A DNA stretch of 64,000 bases from Kingdonia uniflora (Eukaryota; Streptophyta; Magnoliopsida; Ranunculales; Circaeasteraceae): contig JACGCM010000933.1 in assembly GCA_014058105.1 (NCBI GenBank), forward strand, positions 806,001 to 870,000. Direction: 5' to 3'. The position numbers and the translations under genes were made by a program. Numbering within the stretch: the stretch's first letter is position 1; each line of letters starts with the position of its first letter. This document shows, piece by piece, positions 14,240-30,648 of this stretch. Below the pieces are notes generated by a model. The model was not told the origin of the DNA. It saw nothing but the letters and a program-made list of their open reading frames with translations, and did not search any database.

Positions 14240-14929
14240 TTAGTCAATCATTGAATGATAAATAACTACAAGTGACGGAGATACGCGATTTAAATAATAG
14301 AAGATCCAATATTTAAAAATGGTATCTAGAATGACTAGAAATGTGGAAACAAGACCAAAAATAATTGGATCATTATGAGCAAATCCAAAATCTTTGTAGA
14401 CAAAGCCAATCATTAGTTCTCAATCACGGGGCGAGTGGAATCCAACATAAAAATCAGTTAATAAAATAATAGAAAAAGCTTTTATTGTATCGCTTAAGTT
14501 ATAGAGGAATTCTCGAACCCACGAATTAAGAATGACAAGTTGTTCATTACCCAGAATTGAATAACCACTTAGAATAGCGAAACATATTTTATTTGTCGAG
14601 AAGTGCAAAATGGTATGGATATTACCCTCATTATGCATTTTCAGCAATTGTATTGTTTCTTTGTGGATTCCTGTATGAAGCTTTTGTACATGTGTTTCCG
14701 GGTATTTCTTTATCATTTCATCAAAAAGAAACAGTTCTTCTAATTCTTTGAATTCTTCTATAACGTTGTTTTCTTAAATATCAATCAAGAAAATTTCGGA
14801 TTGCCTAGTATTCTACCAATTAGTAACCCAATATTCTAGGCTCTTATTAAATGAGATAGAGATCCACCAGGGCAAAAATAATATAAATGCAAGATATTGG
14901 AGGGGGGTAAATTCTTTTGTTTTTGACAT
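14240..14929 (-). pseudogene. cemA: cemA pseudogene (envelope membrane protein)
   Basis: 230 codons including stop, the usual length. It starts [13 protein letters not shown] and includes the conserved [14 protein letters not shown] segment. It is broken by at least three nonsense changes: TGG to TAG (Trp in the NWWN-like motif), a TAA near 14776, and TGG to TGA after HSPRD. The start ATG is preserved. Part of the ycf4-cemA-petA cluster on the same strand. Confidence 0.92.
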
Positions 14930-15744
14930 TTTGAATCTGTGAATTGTTAGTGAAGCCACCTCATTTTTCGACTCTATCCAAAGTTCAATAACAAGGTATT
15001 GAACCTATGGACCTATTCCATATATATTTTTTATGAGTTGGTTATTCCTTGGATTTAGAAAGAATCTAGAAATTGAACAAGGGTACCTTTCAGATAAATA
15101 AATAATATTGCTTTTAGATATCTTAATTGGTCAAACTCGAAGCAATTGCATCCTTTTAATGAGTACCCAAAAAGCCACTCCAAGTACTGCAGATTTTGAG
15201 ACAAAAGATTAGATCAATTATGAATTTCGCTGGTTACCTACAAATCTGGGGTAAATTTATGAAAATAAGGATGTGATGATGAAATATAAAAGGTGGCAAA
15301 TAATAAGAGATAAATAGGATGCTTATAGGTATAAGAGATTTCATCATTTGATCATAAGGGAGCAAAAGAAAGGATAAAAAGGAACATCGATAGACAAAAG
15401 AAAAGATAAATTATTTACATGGTATGATCCGTCTATATCTAACATATCAATTGAAAATATTGGACCCAAAAGGAGGAATTATGTATTCTAAACTCTTCTG
15501 ATATGTGTGAGGAATCCATACTTAGTCGACTTATTACTAGTATGAAAAAATTAAGTTTCTTGTCATTCACATTGCATAAAAAAAGTTTTGTTGGACAAAA
15601 AATAGAGTTTTCTCGTTGTTCCATATATGTATGCTTTGACTCGAATAAGCATTCTGGAAAAAAAAAACTTCAGTGAAGTTATATAAAAAAGGATTCCTGA
15701 GTTCCTTCCCCAATGCCAAGATGGCGTTCATTTCTCAGTTCATT
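14930..15744. other. cemA-ycf4 spacer of the NUPT
   Basis: AT-rich plastid intergenic sequence with no gene seen. The minus-strand ORF at 15439-15624 has no recognisable homology and a spacer-like composition. Confidence 0.65.
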
Positions 15745-16296
15745 TCAAAATACTTTAATTGGTACACGCATGAAATGGGCCAATTCAGCAACTTTTTGTT
15801 CAATTTATCGTGGAGTCAAATTCTCATTTGTACGAGTCAAGGGAATGGCACCCCAGCCTCTAATTTCCATATAAAGGACACGACGAGAAAAATGCCCCTC
15901 TTTAACCTCTATTCTAATCGACTGGATATCTCTCATAATGAATTGAAGGAAGATGCAACGATTTAATCCAAGAAATCCCCAACGAAAAATACATACTATT
16001 CCATTTTTTCTATCGAATCGATCATAACCTCTACCTACATTCCATGAAATTGTGCACCACAAATAGGAGCTAATGAATAGACCAGCAATCACACAGAAAG
16101 ACATCACGATCCTTTGTGGGAAAAAAAATTCTTGAGACGGAAATAAGGATATCAAATTCCTACCAAGATAACTAGAAGTTCCAACCAATAAGAATCCTAG
16201 TGAACCTAAAAAATGGATGCAGGCCCAGCAGAAATTACTTGTTTTTCGAGAACCCGTTATAAGTTCTATCCATATACGTTTTGATAGCCAGTTCAT
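15745..16296 (-). pseudogene. ycf4: ycf4 pseudogene (photosystem I assembly factor)
   Basis: Ycf4 is a thylakoid protein for photosystem I assembly. Open from 16296 for 163 codons ([18 protein letters not shown]..., two membrane spans in the N-terminal third), then TAA replaces the codon after NLTPR. The remaining codons continue in frame to TGA at 15745. Total is 184 codons including stop, about one codon shorter than usual, with a small in-frame loss in the [10 protein letters not shown] stretch. Confidence 0.92.
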
Positions 16297-16719
16297 ACTA
16301 GATCCAGTTGGATTTTATTAGAATTGAGAGAATAACCCAAATGAATTTGATTTTCCTTTTTTTTTATTCTCGAAGTAACTTTCATCAACTAGGACTATTA
16401 TGATGTGAACCCTTAGGAGTAATTCATCGAATCGGTTAGATAACAAAATCCCCTTCATATGATCCCACTATGGACATCTACATACATATAGATATATTCA
16501 CTTTTATTTTCCGATATCAGCTGAAACATTTTAAAATAGAGCTAGAATACATTTATAAATATGTCATGTTTTCACGTCCATAACAACTCTTTCATTTGTG
16601 TTCGGAAGAAGCCACATTATGTACCATATTCTACTAAAAAGATATTAGTATATAGATATTTGTATTATGACCCAAGTCCAAGTCTTGAAATAAATTGATG
16701 AGATTTGGTCCCATTGAAT
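16297..16719. other. ycf4-psaI spacer of the NUPT
   Basis: AT-rich plastid spacer; nothing gene-like seen. Confidence 0.65.
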
Positions 16720-16830
16720 CTATACAATCTTGTTTTTTTGAACATGAAGAAATAAAGAAGTTATTGCAAGTGCCAGAAATACTAGGCCCACTAGCGGCAC
16801 AAAAATAGAGGGTAAATTGGGAGTTGTCAT
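16720..16830 (-). pseudogene. psaI: psaI copy (photosystem I subunit VIII), still open
   Basis: 36 codons plus stop, uninterrupted: [18 protein letters not shown]..., ending HVQKNKIV. A single membrane span of normal length. The start was chosen by homology; the frame runs 30 codons further upstream as spacer. In plastomes accD lies upstream, but here it is absent and the sequence passes into trnD flanking DNA. Confidence 0.9.
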
Positions 16831-16929
16831 AGAATGAATACCTCGATTTAATATTTGTACCTTTTTTAAAGATATCTTAGGATAAGTATATCTATTATAA
16901 GTATATAATAATAAGTGCAATGGAATAAG

Positions 16930-17206
16930 AATAAAGAAAAAATATATTTTACCCCAATTTAGGGGTATTTGTTCCCGTATATTCTTTTTTTTTATGATCT
17001 AGATTAACTTCAGAATCTTGAAATATCAGGAGAATAGTAAAAAAAACATTTTTTAAAAGGATTACATTACTAGTAATCTGTGTCGTTCTCACTAAAGCCC
17101 ATATCCGTGTGGATAGTAATAATAATATATTACTCGTGTATCTGTTACAACTACAACTTCTATAAATTGAAATGGTATGAAAAAATCTCATATTTCTTAT
17201 TTCTCT
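16930..17206. other. NUPT internal junction 1: psaI upstream DNA joined to trnD upstream DNA
   Basis: The plastid order psaI-accD-rbcL...trnE-trnY-trnD is shortened: between psaI and trnD there is only about 375 bp and no accD, rbcL, atpB/E, psaA/B or other genes. Both sides keep the orientation expected for one collinear molecule, so the simplest reading is a large deletion (tens of kb in a typical plastome). The exact breakpoint cannot be placed by eye. Confidence 0.75.
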
Positions 17207-17280
17207 GGGATTGTAGTTCAATTGGTCAGAGCACCGCCCTGTCAAGGCAGAAGCTGTGGGTTCGAGTCCCGTCAGTCCCG
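17207..17280 (+). pseudogene. trnD-GUC: Plastid tRNA-Asp (GUC) copy
   Basis: The 74-nt plastid trnD has anticodon GTC in CCCTGTCAAGG. Changes include GCGG to GCAG in the anticodon stem and TGCGGG to TGTGGG in the T-stem region, all transitions. It precedes psbM as in the plastome. Confidence 0.9.
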
Positions 17281-17912
17281 ACCTAGGATCTGATGAATCC
17301 ATCAATTTATCTCGTGATTTTCTATGATGAGGAGGAGACAAGGAGTAGGTTCTTCTTCCCAGTGGGGGTCCCCTCTTTTCTTCCTATTTTTATTTGAAGG
17401 GCCCTATCAAAGAAAGAACAAACTATAAATATTTCTTGAAATATTACATTTTTTTATACCAAGATCCCCTTTTTTATTTCGAGAAAATTAGATACTAAAA
17501 AGCTGAAGTTTAGAACTTCATCCCCACTTCTTTTTTCCATTTCACTTCTACTATTTGGGTTTGTGAATAATGGAAGCGGAATACGGGTCAGATAATACTT
17601 CCTCATAGAATTGTATAAGGAACACGATAGAAAAGAAAGAATGGAAAAGAATGATAAATTCAATGAGATTCTTGATTGGATCAGGAATTTTTTTTTTCTT
17701 TTTTTATATGAATAAAAGATGTTCCTATATTATACTATTTAATTCTTGACGATGAATCTATTTGATAGATTAGATATCGTTATTCATGATATTGATCGGA
17801 TTCAATATTATCGTATCATCAATATCATGGGGATGCTATTAACCCCTTCGAATTTACAGGAGAAAACTTTATTGTCTTTATGGGATAAGGTCCCGGATTA
17901 TTGTGAAAAATT
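17281..17912. other. trnD-psbM spacer of the NUPT
   Basis: Plastid spacer with no gene seen. It contains the imperfect inverted repeat GATATTGAT...ATCAATATC around 17788-17828. Confidence 0.6.
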
Positions 17913-18017
17913 ATGGAAGTAAATATTCTCACATTTATTGCAACTGCACTGTTCATTCTAGTTCCTACTGCTCTTTTACTTATTATTTACGTAAAAATAG
18001 TTAGTCAAAATAATTAG
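17913..18017 (+). pseudogene. psbM: psbM copy (photosystem II M), still open
   Basis: 34 codons plus [22 protein letters not shown]..., a single-span photosystem II subunit of normal length. The neighbouring petN and trnC are missing because of the junction at about 18093. Confidence 0.92.
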
Positions 18018-18093
18018 TTTGAATCAAGCTTGACTTAATAGTTCTTCTCAATGATTAAAAAAATTAAAGGGATTAAAATTCTACGTCTTAAAT

Positions 18094-20339
<2,246 letters not shown>

Positions 20340-20365
20340 TAGGAATGAATCAGCATTTTTCTTCT

Positions 20366-22897
20366 ATGATTGACCGGTATAAACATCAACAACTTCGAAT
20401 TGGATCAGTTTCTCCTCAACAAATAAGTGCTTGGACCAATAAAATGCTACCAAATGGAAAAATAGTTGGGGAGGTGACAAAACCCTATACTTTTCATTAC
20501 AAAACAAATAAACCAGAAAAGGATGGATTGTTTTGACAAATAATTTTTGGGCCTATAAAAAGTGGAATTTGTGCTTGTGGAAATTATCGAGTAATCAGAG
20601 ATGAAAAAGAAGACCCGAAATTTTGTGAACAATGCGGAGTCGAATTTGTTAATTCTCAGATACGAAGATATCAAATGGGATACATCAAATTGGCATGTCC
20701 AGTAATTCATGTGTGGTATTTGAAACGTCTTCCTAGTTATATTGCGAATCTTTTAGATAAACCTTTTAAGGAATTAGAAGGTCTCGTATACTACGATGTG
20801 TGATTTGATCGAAATTCTTTTTTTACAGATTTGGATTGAGAAACTGTCATCCCTTTCAATCCCTTCGGGATGCCCTAGCTCTAACATGAAGCTCAAAATT
20901 TTGGGTGTATTCAGTACTCCAAATCAAAGGGAATAGATTTATGGTCGATTCCGTAATAGATAAGACGATACATAGACAAGTAAATCCCTTATGGATTCTA
21001 AGGTATTCTTTTAAGATTAAGATAAGGAATACCTTACTCGAAGGGAAGTAGACTACTCAAGAATTTAACATTTCGTTTAATTTATACCGTAATTAAAAAA
21101 AAATGAATCAATCTTGGTTGGTCCTCCCTGGAAACTTGAGTAAGGAGTAGATCCTTTGGGGTTTTATAAAAAAAAATTGAGAAACTCTTTCTTTGTCTTT
21201 ATTTGGTGTAACTACTTGAGCCGGATGAGAGGAAACCTTCACGTCCGATTTTGAAGGGGGGAAATCTTATAGGAACTTATCCCAATTTTTCTTTCGCTAG
21301 GCCCGTCACTAAAAAAACCTACTTTCTTACGATTACGAGGTTTATTCGAATATGAAATCCAATCCTGGAAATACAGCGTCTCGCTTTTTTTTACTACCCA
21401 AGGTTTCTATACATTTAGAAATCGCAAAATTGCTACTGGAGCCGGTACTATCATAGAACAATTAGCCGATCTGGATTTTCTACTTATTACAGATTATTTA
21501 TTGGTAGAATGGAAAGAATTAGCAGAAGAAGGGAACACCGGTAGTGAATGGGAAGATAGAAAAATAGGAAGAAGAAAGAATTTCTTGGTTAGGTGCATGG
21601 AATTAGCTAAGCATTTTATTCGAACAAATATAGAACCAGAATGGATGGTTTTGTGCCTATTACCAGTTCTTCCTCCCGAATTGAGATCGATCATTCAGAT
21701 AGATGGAGGTAAACCAATGAGTTTAGATATTAAAGAACTCTATAGAAGAGTTATCCATTGGGACAATACTCCTACCGATCTATTAACAATAAGTAGATCT
21801 ACACTGGGGGAATTAGTAATGTGCCAGGAAAAATTAGTACAAGAAGCCGTAGATACACTTCTTGATAATGGGATCCGTACAAAATCCATGAGGGATGGTC
21901 ATAATAAAATTTACAAGTCATTTTCAGATATAATTGAAGGCAAAGAGGGAAGATTTCGTGAGACTATGCTTTGTAAATGGGTTAATTATTTGAGGCGTTT
22001 TGTCATTGTTGTCGGCCATTCACTTTCATTACATCGATATAAATTTCATCGCAAAATAGTAATAGAGCTTTTCCAAAAATTTGTAATTCGTGGCTTAATC
22101 AAACAATATGTTGCTTCCAACATAGGAGTTGTTAAAAGTAAAATTCAGGAAAAAGACCTAATCGTGTGAGAAATACTTCAAGACGTTATCCAGGGGCATC
22201 TTGTATTGTTGAATAGAGCACCCACTCTGCATAGATTAGGCATACAAATATTCCAACCCATTTTAGTGGAAGGACGTGTTATTTGTTTACATCCATTAGC
22301 TTGTAAGGGATTCAATGCAGACTTTGATGGGGATCAAATGGATGTTCATGTACCTTTATCGTTGGAGACTCAAGCCTTGGCACGTTTACTTATGTTTACT
22401 CATATGAATCTCTTGTCTCCAGCTATTGAAGATCCCATTTGCGTACCAACTCAAGATATTCTTATGGCACTATATGTATTAACTATGGGAAATCGTCAAG
22501 GTATATGAGCAAATAGATATAATCCATGTAATCACAGAAACTATGAAAATGAAAAAATTGACAATAAAAACTATAAGTATACAAAAAAACCCTTTTTTGT
22601 AGTTCCTATGATGCACTTGGAGCTTATCGGCATAAACGAATCAATTTAGATAGCCCTCTGTGGCTCCGGTGGTGACTAGATCAATGCGTCCTTGCACCAA
22701 AAGAATTTCCCATTGAAGTTCAATATGAATCTTTGGGTACCTATCATGAGATTTATGGCCACTATCTAATAGCAAGAAATGTAAAAAAATAAATTCCTTG
22801 TATAAACATTCGAACCACCGTTGGTCATATTTCTTTTTATCGAGAAATAGAAGAAGCCATACAAGGGTTTTGCCGAGCTTGCTCATATGGTACCTAA
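20366..22897 (+). pseudogene. rpoC1: rpoC1 pseudogene (beta' subunit), two exons with group II intron
   Basis: Exon 1 at 20366-20797 is 432 nt, as in other plastomes, with the zinc-binding CACGNYRV...CEQCGVEF region. It is interrupted by TGA after KPEKDGLF. The intron spans 20798-21286. Exon 2 at 21287-22897 includes the catalytic metal-binding NADFDGDQM (third position of the usual [12 protein letters not shown]). An extra A in the run near 21310 shifts the frame, and stops follow after EKDLIV (22167) and at 22506. A further shift lies near 22600. The end, [11 protein letters not shown], is preserved. Confidence 0.93.
20798..21286 (+). other. rpoC1 group II intron (shortened)
   Basis: The 5' boundary is GTGTGA and the 3' boundary CCCAAT. 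A domain V-like stem (GAGCCGGATGAG ... TTCACGTCCG) lies about 21216-21248. The length of 489 nt is clearly shorter than the roughly 0.7 kb usual for this intron, suggesting internal loss. Confidence 0.75.
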
Positions 22898-23046
22898 GCT
22901 AAGTAATTATATGATATCCGTGAGAATTTGTTCTCTATGATTCAACTAATTTTATAATTCCCAAATTTCTACACGAATCAAGATAGAGGAAAGGAAGTCT
23001 TCGAATCACTGACTCAAACCTATTGTCGAATCCTACTCATTGGAAT

Positions 23047-26000
23047 ATGGAGGTACTTATGGCAGAACGGGCTGATTTAGTCTTTCACAATAAAGCGATA
23101 GATGGAACTGCCATGAAATGACTTATTAGCAGATTAATAGATCATTTTGGAATGGCATATACATCACACATCCTGGATCAAGTAAAGACTCTGGGTTTCC
23201 AACAAGCCACTACAACATCCATTTCATTAAGAATTGATGATCTTTTAATAATACCTTCTAAGGGATGGCTCGTCCAAGATGCTGAACAACAAAGTTTTAT
23301 TTTGGAAAAACACCATCATTATGGGAATGTACATGCGGTAGAAAAATTATGTCAATCCATTGAGATATGGTATGCTACAATTGAATATTTGCGACAAGAA
23401 ATGAATTCTAATTTTCGGATGACTGACCCCTCTAATCCAGTACATATAATGTTTTATTCAAGAGCTAGAGGAAATGCATCTCAGGTACACCAATTAGTAG
23501 GCATGAGAGGATTAATGTCGGATCCCCAAGAACAAATGTTTGATTTACCCATTCAAAGCAATTTACGAGAAGGACTCTCTTTAACGGAATATATCATTTC
23601 CTGTTACGGAGCCCGCAAGGGGGTTGTGGATACTGTTGTACGGACATCAGATGTTGGATACCTCACACGTAGACTTGTTGAAGTAGTTCAACACATTGTT
23701 GTACGTAGAACAGACTGCGGTACCATCCAAGGTATTTCTGTGAGTCCTCGAAATGGGATGATGACAGAAAGAATTTTTATCTAAACATTAATTGGTCGTG
23801 TATTAGCAGACGATATATATATGGGTTCACGATGCATTGCCATTAGAAATCAAGATACTGGGATTGGACTTGTCAATAAATTCATAACCTTTCAAGCATA
23901 ACCAATATCTATTCGAACCCCTTTTACTTGCAGAAGTACATCCTGGATCTGTTGATTATGTTATGGTTGGAGTCACACTCATGGCGACCTGGTCGAATTG
24001 GGGGAAATTGTGCGTGTTATTGTGGGTCAATCTATTGGAGAACCTTGGTCTCAACTAACATTAAGAACTTTTCATACCGGTGGAGTATTCACAGGCGGTA
24101 CTGCAGAACATATACGAGCTCCTTCTAATGGAAAAATAAAATTCAATGAAAATTTGGTTTATCCGACACGTACACGTCATGGACATCCCGCTTTTCTATG
24201 TTATATAGAGTTATATGTAACTATAGAAAGTCAAGATATTCTACGTAATGTTAATATTCTACTAAAAAGTTTTCTTTTAGTTCAAAATGATCAATATATA
24301 GAATCAGAACAAGTTATTGTTGAAATTCGCGCAGGAACATCGACCTTGAATTTTAAAGAAAGAGTTCGAAAACATATTTATTCTGACTCTGAGGGAGAAA
24401 TGCACTGGAGTACGGATGTGTACCATGCACCTGAATATACATATAGTAATGTTCACCTCTTACCAAAAACAAGTCATTTATGGATATTGTCTGGAGATCC
24501 ATACAGATCTAGTATAGTCCCTTTTCTGCTCCATAAAGATCAAGATCAAATGAATATTCATTTTCCTTCTGTCAAGCAAAGATCTATTCCTAACCTCTCT
24601 GTAACTAATAATCAAGCGAGACACAAATTGTTTGGTTCGTATTTTTCTGGTAAAAAGGCGGATATAATTCTTGATTATTCACGACCGGATCGAATCGTAC
24701 GCAACAGCCATTACAATTTCCTATATCCTGCCATTCACTATGAAAATTCAAATTTATTGGCAAAGAGGCAAAGAAATAGATTCATCATTCCATTCCAATC
24801 TAATCAACAATGAGAGAAAGAACAAATATACCGTTCAGGTATCTCAATTGAAATACCCATAAATGGTATTTTTTGCAGAAATAGTATTCTTGCTTATTTC
24901 GATAATCCCCGATACAGAAGAAATAGTTTGGGAATTACTAAATATGGGACTATAAGGGTGCTTCAATCGTTAAAAAAGAGGGTTTGATTGAATATCGAGG
25001 AACAAAAGAAGTTAGGCCAAAATACCAAATGAAAATAGATTGGGTTTTTTTCATTCCCAATGAAGTGCATATTTTACCTTGATCTTCTTCCATAATGATA
25101 CGGAACAATAGTATCATTAGAATACGATACACAAATCACTTTAAATACAAAAAGCCGAGTAGGCGGATTGGTCCGAGTAGAAAAAAATGAACTTAAAATA
25201 TTTTTTGGAGATATTCATTTTCCTGGAGAGACGGATAAGATATCCTGGTATAGTGGTATCTTGATACCGCCAGGAACAAGAAAAAAAAATTCAAAGGAAT
25301 CAAAAAACTTTTTGAAAAATTGGATCAATATCCAACGGATCACACCTATTAAGAAAAAGAGTTTTGTTCAACCCGTAGTCACATATGAAATAGCAAACGA
25401 GATCAATTTAGCAATACTTTTTTCCCCAGGATCTGTTGCGAGAAAGGGATAATGTACAACTTCGAGTTATAAATTATATCCTTTATGGAAATGGCAAACC
25501 GATTCAAGGAATTTCTCACACAAGTATTCAATTAGTTTGAACTTGTTTAGTATTGAATTGGGACCAAGATAAAAAAGATTCTTCTATAGACGAGGTTCAT
25601 GCTTCTTTTGTTCAAATAAGGGTAAATGATCTAATTATAGATTTCATAAAAATGAACTTAGTGAAGTTTCCTATTTCATATACCAGGAAAAGAAATGATC
25701 CGGCAGGATCAAGATTGATCCATGATAAGGAATCTAATCGTATCAATCACAATCCTTTTTATTCTAAGACAAGGGTTCAACAATCTCTTACCCAACATCA
25801 AGGAACTATTCCTACGTTATTGAATAGAACTAAGGAATGCCAATCTTTGATCATTTTGACATCATCTAATTGTTTTCGAATGGGTCCGCTCAATGGTTTA
25901 AAATTTCATTTTAATAACAATGCGACAAAAGAATCAATTAAATGGAACCCCATACTTCAAATTAGTAATTCCTTGGGTCCTTTAGGAATTTCTCCTAAAA

Positions 26001-27183
26001 TTACAAATTTTTATTCATTTTTTTATCTCATAACGCAGAATCAAATTTTGATAAAAAAATATTTTTTATTTGACAATTTAAAGCAGACTTTCCAAGTACT
26101 TAAATACTTTTTAATAGATGAAAATAGGATAATTTTTAATTCTGATCCATGCAGTAACATCATTTTGAATCCATTTAATTTGAATTGGTATTTTCTCCCT
26201 CCCAACTATTGTGACGAAAGGTCGACAATAATTAGCCTTTATAAAAATGTATGTATATCTAAATACGAACCACACCTAAAATCTGGTCAGGTTCTAATTG
26301 TTCATGTTGACTCTTTAGTAATAAGATTAGCAAAGCCGTATTTGGCAGCTCCAGGAGCAACCGTTCATGGTCATTATGGGGAAATCCTTTATGAAGGAGA
26401 TACATTAGTTACATTTATATATGAAAAATCGAGATCTGGTGATATAACGCAAGGTCTTCCTAAATTAGAACAAGTGTTAGAAGTGCGTTCGATTGATTCA
26501 ATATCAATGAACTTAGAAAAGAGGATTGAAGGTTGGAACTAACGTATAACAAGAATTCTTGGAAGTCCTTAGGGATTTTTGATTGGCGCTGAGCTAACCA
26601 TAGCGCAAAGCCGTATCTCTTTGGTTAATAAGATTTAAAAGGTTTATCGATCCCAGGGGGTACAGATCCATAATAGGCATATAGAAATTATTGTACGTCA
26701 AATCACATCCAAAGTCTTGGTTTCAGAAGATGGAATGTCTAATTTTTTTTACCTGGACAATTGATTGGATTGTTGCGAGCAGAACGAACGGGGAGTACTT
26801 TGGAAAAAGCGATCTGTTATCGAGCCGTTTTATTGGGAATAACGAAGGCGTCTCTGAATACTCAAAGTTTCATATCCGAAGCAAGTTTTTAAGAAACTAC
26901 TCGAGTTTTAGTAAAAGTTGCTCTACGAGGCCGTATCGATTGGTTGAAAGGCCTGAAAGAGAGTGTTGTTCTGGGGGGAATCATACCTGTTGGTACCGGA
27001 TTTAAAGGATTAGTGCATCGCTTAAGGCAATACAACAACATTTTTTTAGTAGAAATAAAAAATAAGAATCATTTTTAGGGGGACATGAGAGATATTTTAT
27101 TCCACCACACATAATTATTTGATTCTTGCATCTCATCTAATTTCCATGATACATCAGAACAATTAGGATTTACAGATTTCTAA
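23047..27183 (+). pseudogene. rpoC2: rpoC2 pseudogene (beta'' subunit)
   Basis: About 4.1 kb is alignable end to end. It starts [24 protein letters not shown] followed by TGA for an Arg codon, and is open at 23152-23784 and 23998-24813. A one-base shift lies between 25452 and 25553, then it is open again at 25553-26542 with the conserved [19 protein letters not shown] block. The last quarter is in several frames, and the end is recognised as a QLGFTDF-like tail before TAA at 27181. At least six nonsense or frame lesions are visible. Follows rpoC1 with the usual spacing of about 150 bp. Confidence 0.93.
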
Positions 27184-27372
27184 GGGCAGATTTTTCTTTT
27201 AACTTAACTATCTAGTTCGGTCATATTTTTTTTCTTTTTTTTAAAGAATAGAAAGGAATTAATAGCTTGGATCATGTATCAATGGTCAATCTCCAGTAGA
27301 AGGTTCCATCATAAAAAATTTATATTCAGGGCACCTCGTCTCCAAAAAAATAAAGAGAGTGGGGGGGGAGAA

Positions 27373-28089
27373 ATGACAAGAAGATATTGGAACATAAATT
27401 TGGATGAGATGATGGAAGCAGGAGTTCATTTTGGTCATGGTACTAAGAAATGGAATCCTAGAATGGCCCCTTACATTTCTGCATAGCGTAAAGGTATTCA
27501 TATTACAAATCTTATCAGAACTGCCCGTTTTTTATCAGAAGCCTGTGATTTAGTTTTGGATGCAGCCAGTGGGGGAAAATAATTCTTAATAGTTGGTACT
27601 AAAAATAAAAGTAAAGTACCTGATTCAGTAGCATCGGCTGCAATAAGGGCTCGATGTCATTATGTGAATAAAAAATGGCTCGGTGGTATGTCAACGAATT
27701 GGTCTACTACAGAAACAAGACTTCAGAAATTCAGGGACTTGAGAGTGGAACAAAAGAGGGGAAGGCTGAATTGTCTTCCGAAAAGAGATGCAGCAATGTT
27801 AAAGAGACAATTATCTCGCTTGCAAAAATACTTGGGTGGCATTAAATATATGACGAGATTACCTGATATTGTAATCATCGTTAATCAATAAGAAGAATAT
27901 ACGTCTCTTCGAGAATGTGTCACTTTAGGAATTCCAACGATTTGTTTAATCGATACAAATTGTGATTCGGATCTCGCATATCTTTCGATTCCAACCAATG
28001 ATGACTCTATAGCTTCAATCCAATTAATTCTTAACAAATTAGTATACGCGATATGTGAGGGTCGTTCTAGCTATATAAGAAAACGTTGA
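27373..28089 (+). pseudogene. rps2: rps2 pseudogene (ribosomal protein S2)
   Basis: The single frame is retained over the whole gene ([20 protein letters not shown] ... GRSSYIRKR). It is broken by three nonsense codons: TAG for Lys after PYISA, TAA for Gln in GGKQF, and TAA for Gln in VNQQEEY. The last two are CAA-to-TAA. The start follows a G-run (GGGGGGGGAG) that may act as or have disturbed the SD region. Confidence 0.92.
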
Positions 28090-28225
28090 TTAATAATAAG
28101 ATAAGTCAATTACTTCGAGAACTCCAGAAAAATTTATTGAATCAGTTACTATTCCTGAATATCAAAAATGAGATGGCTGAATAAAAATAATTACTTTTTA
28201 AGTTCTATTTCTGTCAGAGGGCAAT

Positions 28226-28968
28226 ATGAATGTTTTACCATGTTCCATCAACACACTCAAAGGTTTATATGATATGTCCGGTGTGGAAGTAGGCCAACAT
28301 CACTATTGGCAAATAGGAGGCTTCCAAGTCCATGCTTAAGTACTTATTACTTATTAGGTCGATTGCTAACTTATTAGGTTCAGTCACTATAGCTGTTCAG
28401 AATCTACAAACCATTCTGACTGATGGTCAGAATTTCTTCGAATATGTCTTTAAATTTATTCGAGACTTGAGTAAAACCCAAATTGGAGACGAATATAGTC
28501 CTTGGGTTCCCTTTATTGGAACAATGTTCTTATTTATTTTTGTTTCCAACTGGTCAGGGGCTCTTTTACCTCAGAAAATTATACAGTTACCTCACGGGGA
28601 GTTAGCCACACCCCACGAATAATATAAATACTATTGTAGCTTTAGCTTTACCTACATCAGTGGCATATTTTTATGCAGGTCTTAGCAAAAAAGGGTTGGG
28701 TTATTTCGGTAAATACATTCAACCAACTTCAATACTTTTACCAATTAACATCCTAGAAGATTTCACAAAACCCTTATCACTTAGTTTTAAACTTTTTGGA
28801 AATATATTGGCTGATGAATTAGTAGTTGTTGTTCTTGTGTCTTTAGTACCTTCAGTGGTTCCTATACCTATCCTGTTCCTTGGACTATTTACAAGTGGTA
28901 TTCAAGCTCTTATTTTTGTAACTTTAGTCTCGGCTTATTTAGGCGAATCCATGGAAGGTCATCATTGA
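28226..28968 (+). pseudogene. atpI: atpI pseudogene (ATP synthase CF0 subunit a)
   Basis: CF0 subunit a of the plastid ATP synthase. It starts [17 protein letters not shown] stop and frame change occur around 28338-28365 (after FQVHA). It is open from 28332 in a second frame to 28622, where one extra C in the GCCACACCCC run shifts the frame. It is open again 28660-28968 with [19 protein letters not shown], containing the Arg-to-neighbour region LSFKLFGN (the essential Arg of LSFRLFGN reads Lys). Normal total length. Confidence 0.92.
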
Positions 28969-30051
<1,083 letters not shown>

Positions 30052-30413
30052 GCTTAGAAATGTAAAAGTCATTTTTTATTGATTATTGACTTTGGACTTG
30101 CTACTTTCTTTTTCGAATTATATCAAGATTTAACTCCGATAATAACTTATTTGTTGAGAGAATACCTCATGGAAAAATAGATTTGAGGATGAGGAATTAG
30201 CAGATCCACTCACTTTCTTCCTTCTCGCTCTTAGTCCAATTGAAACCCTTTTTTGAGGAAACGTTGCAACAAACGAGGTATTTCGCAATTGATTAAGAAA
30301 TAAAATAACTACGGAAAGCAAATAAATAATAAATAAATAAAAGGGGGGGACAAAGTAATACAAAAAGAACTCTGTTCTATTTTGTTACTCCTATCTATAA
30401 GAGGAGAGATCAT
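30052..30413. other. atpH-atpF spacer of the NUPT
   Basis: Plastid spacer with no gene seen. Confidence 0.6.
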
Positions 30414-30561
30414 ATGAAAATTTTAACCGATTCTTTCATTTTCTTGGGTCACTGGCCATCCGCCAGAGGTTTCGGGTTTAATACTGATATTTTAGCAACA
30501 AATCCAATAAATCTAAGTGTAGTACTTAGTGTATTAAAAAAAAAAATTGGAAAGGGAGTGT
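30414..30561 (+). pseudogene. atpF: atpF exon 1 (CF0 subunit b), truncated by the NUPT end
   Basis: Exon 1 reads [19 protein letters not shown]... to IGKGV. Three extra A (AAAAAAAAA run) add one codon and change IFF to KKK. The intron begins GTGCGAG at 30562 and is cut at about 30648, so exon 2 is absent. The NUPT/gag junction is at GGTGCC|TTGATG. Confidence 0.9.
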
Positions 30562-30648
30562 GTGCGAGTTGTTTATTTCAAGAATAGGCAGGATCTAACC
30601 AGCTATACTTTCTTTGTTTTTTCTTTATAATTAGGAAAGAAAGGTGCC

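Noticed and set aside
15673..15966. Plus-strand ORF opposite ycf4
   Set aside because: It is a shadow of the ycf4 reading frame on the other strand.
17217..17341. Minus-strand ORF overlapping trnD (16949-17341) as a gene
   Set aside because: It is antisense to a tRNA and spacer DNA and has no homology I recognise.
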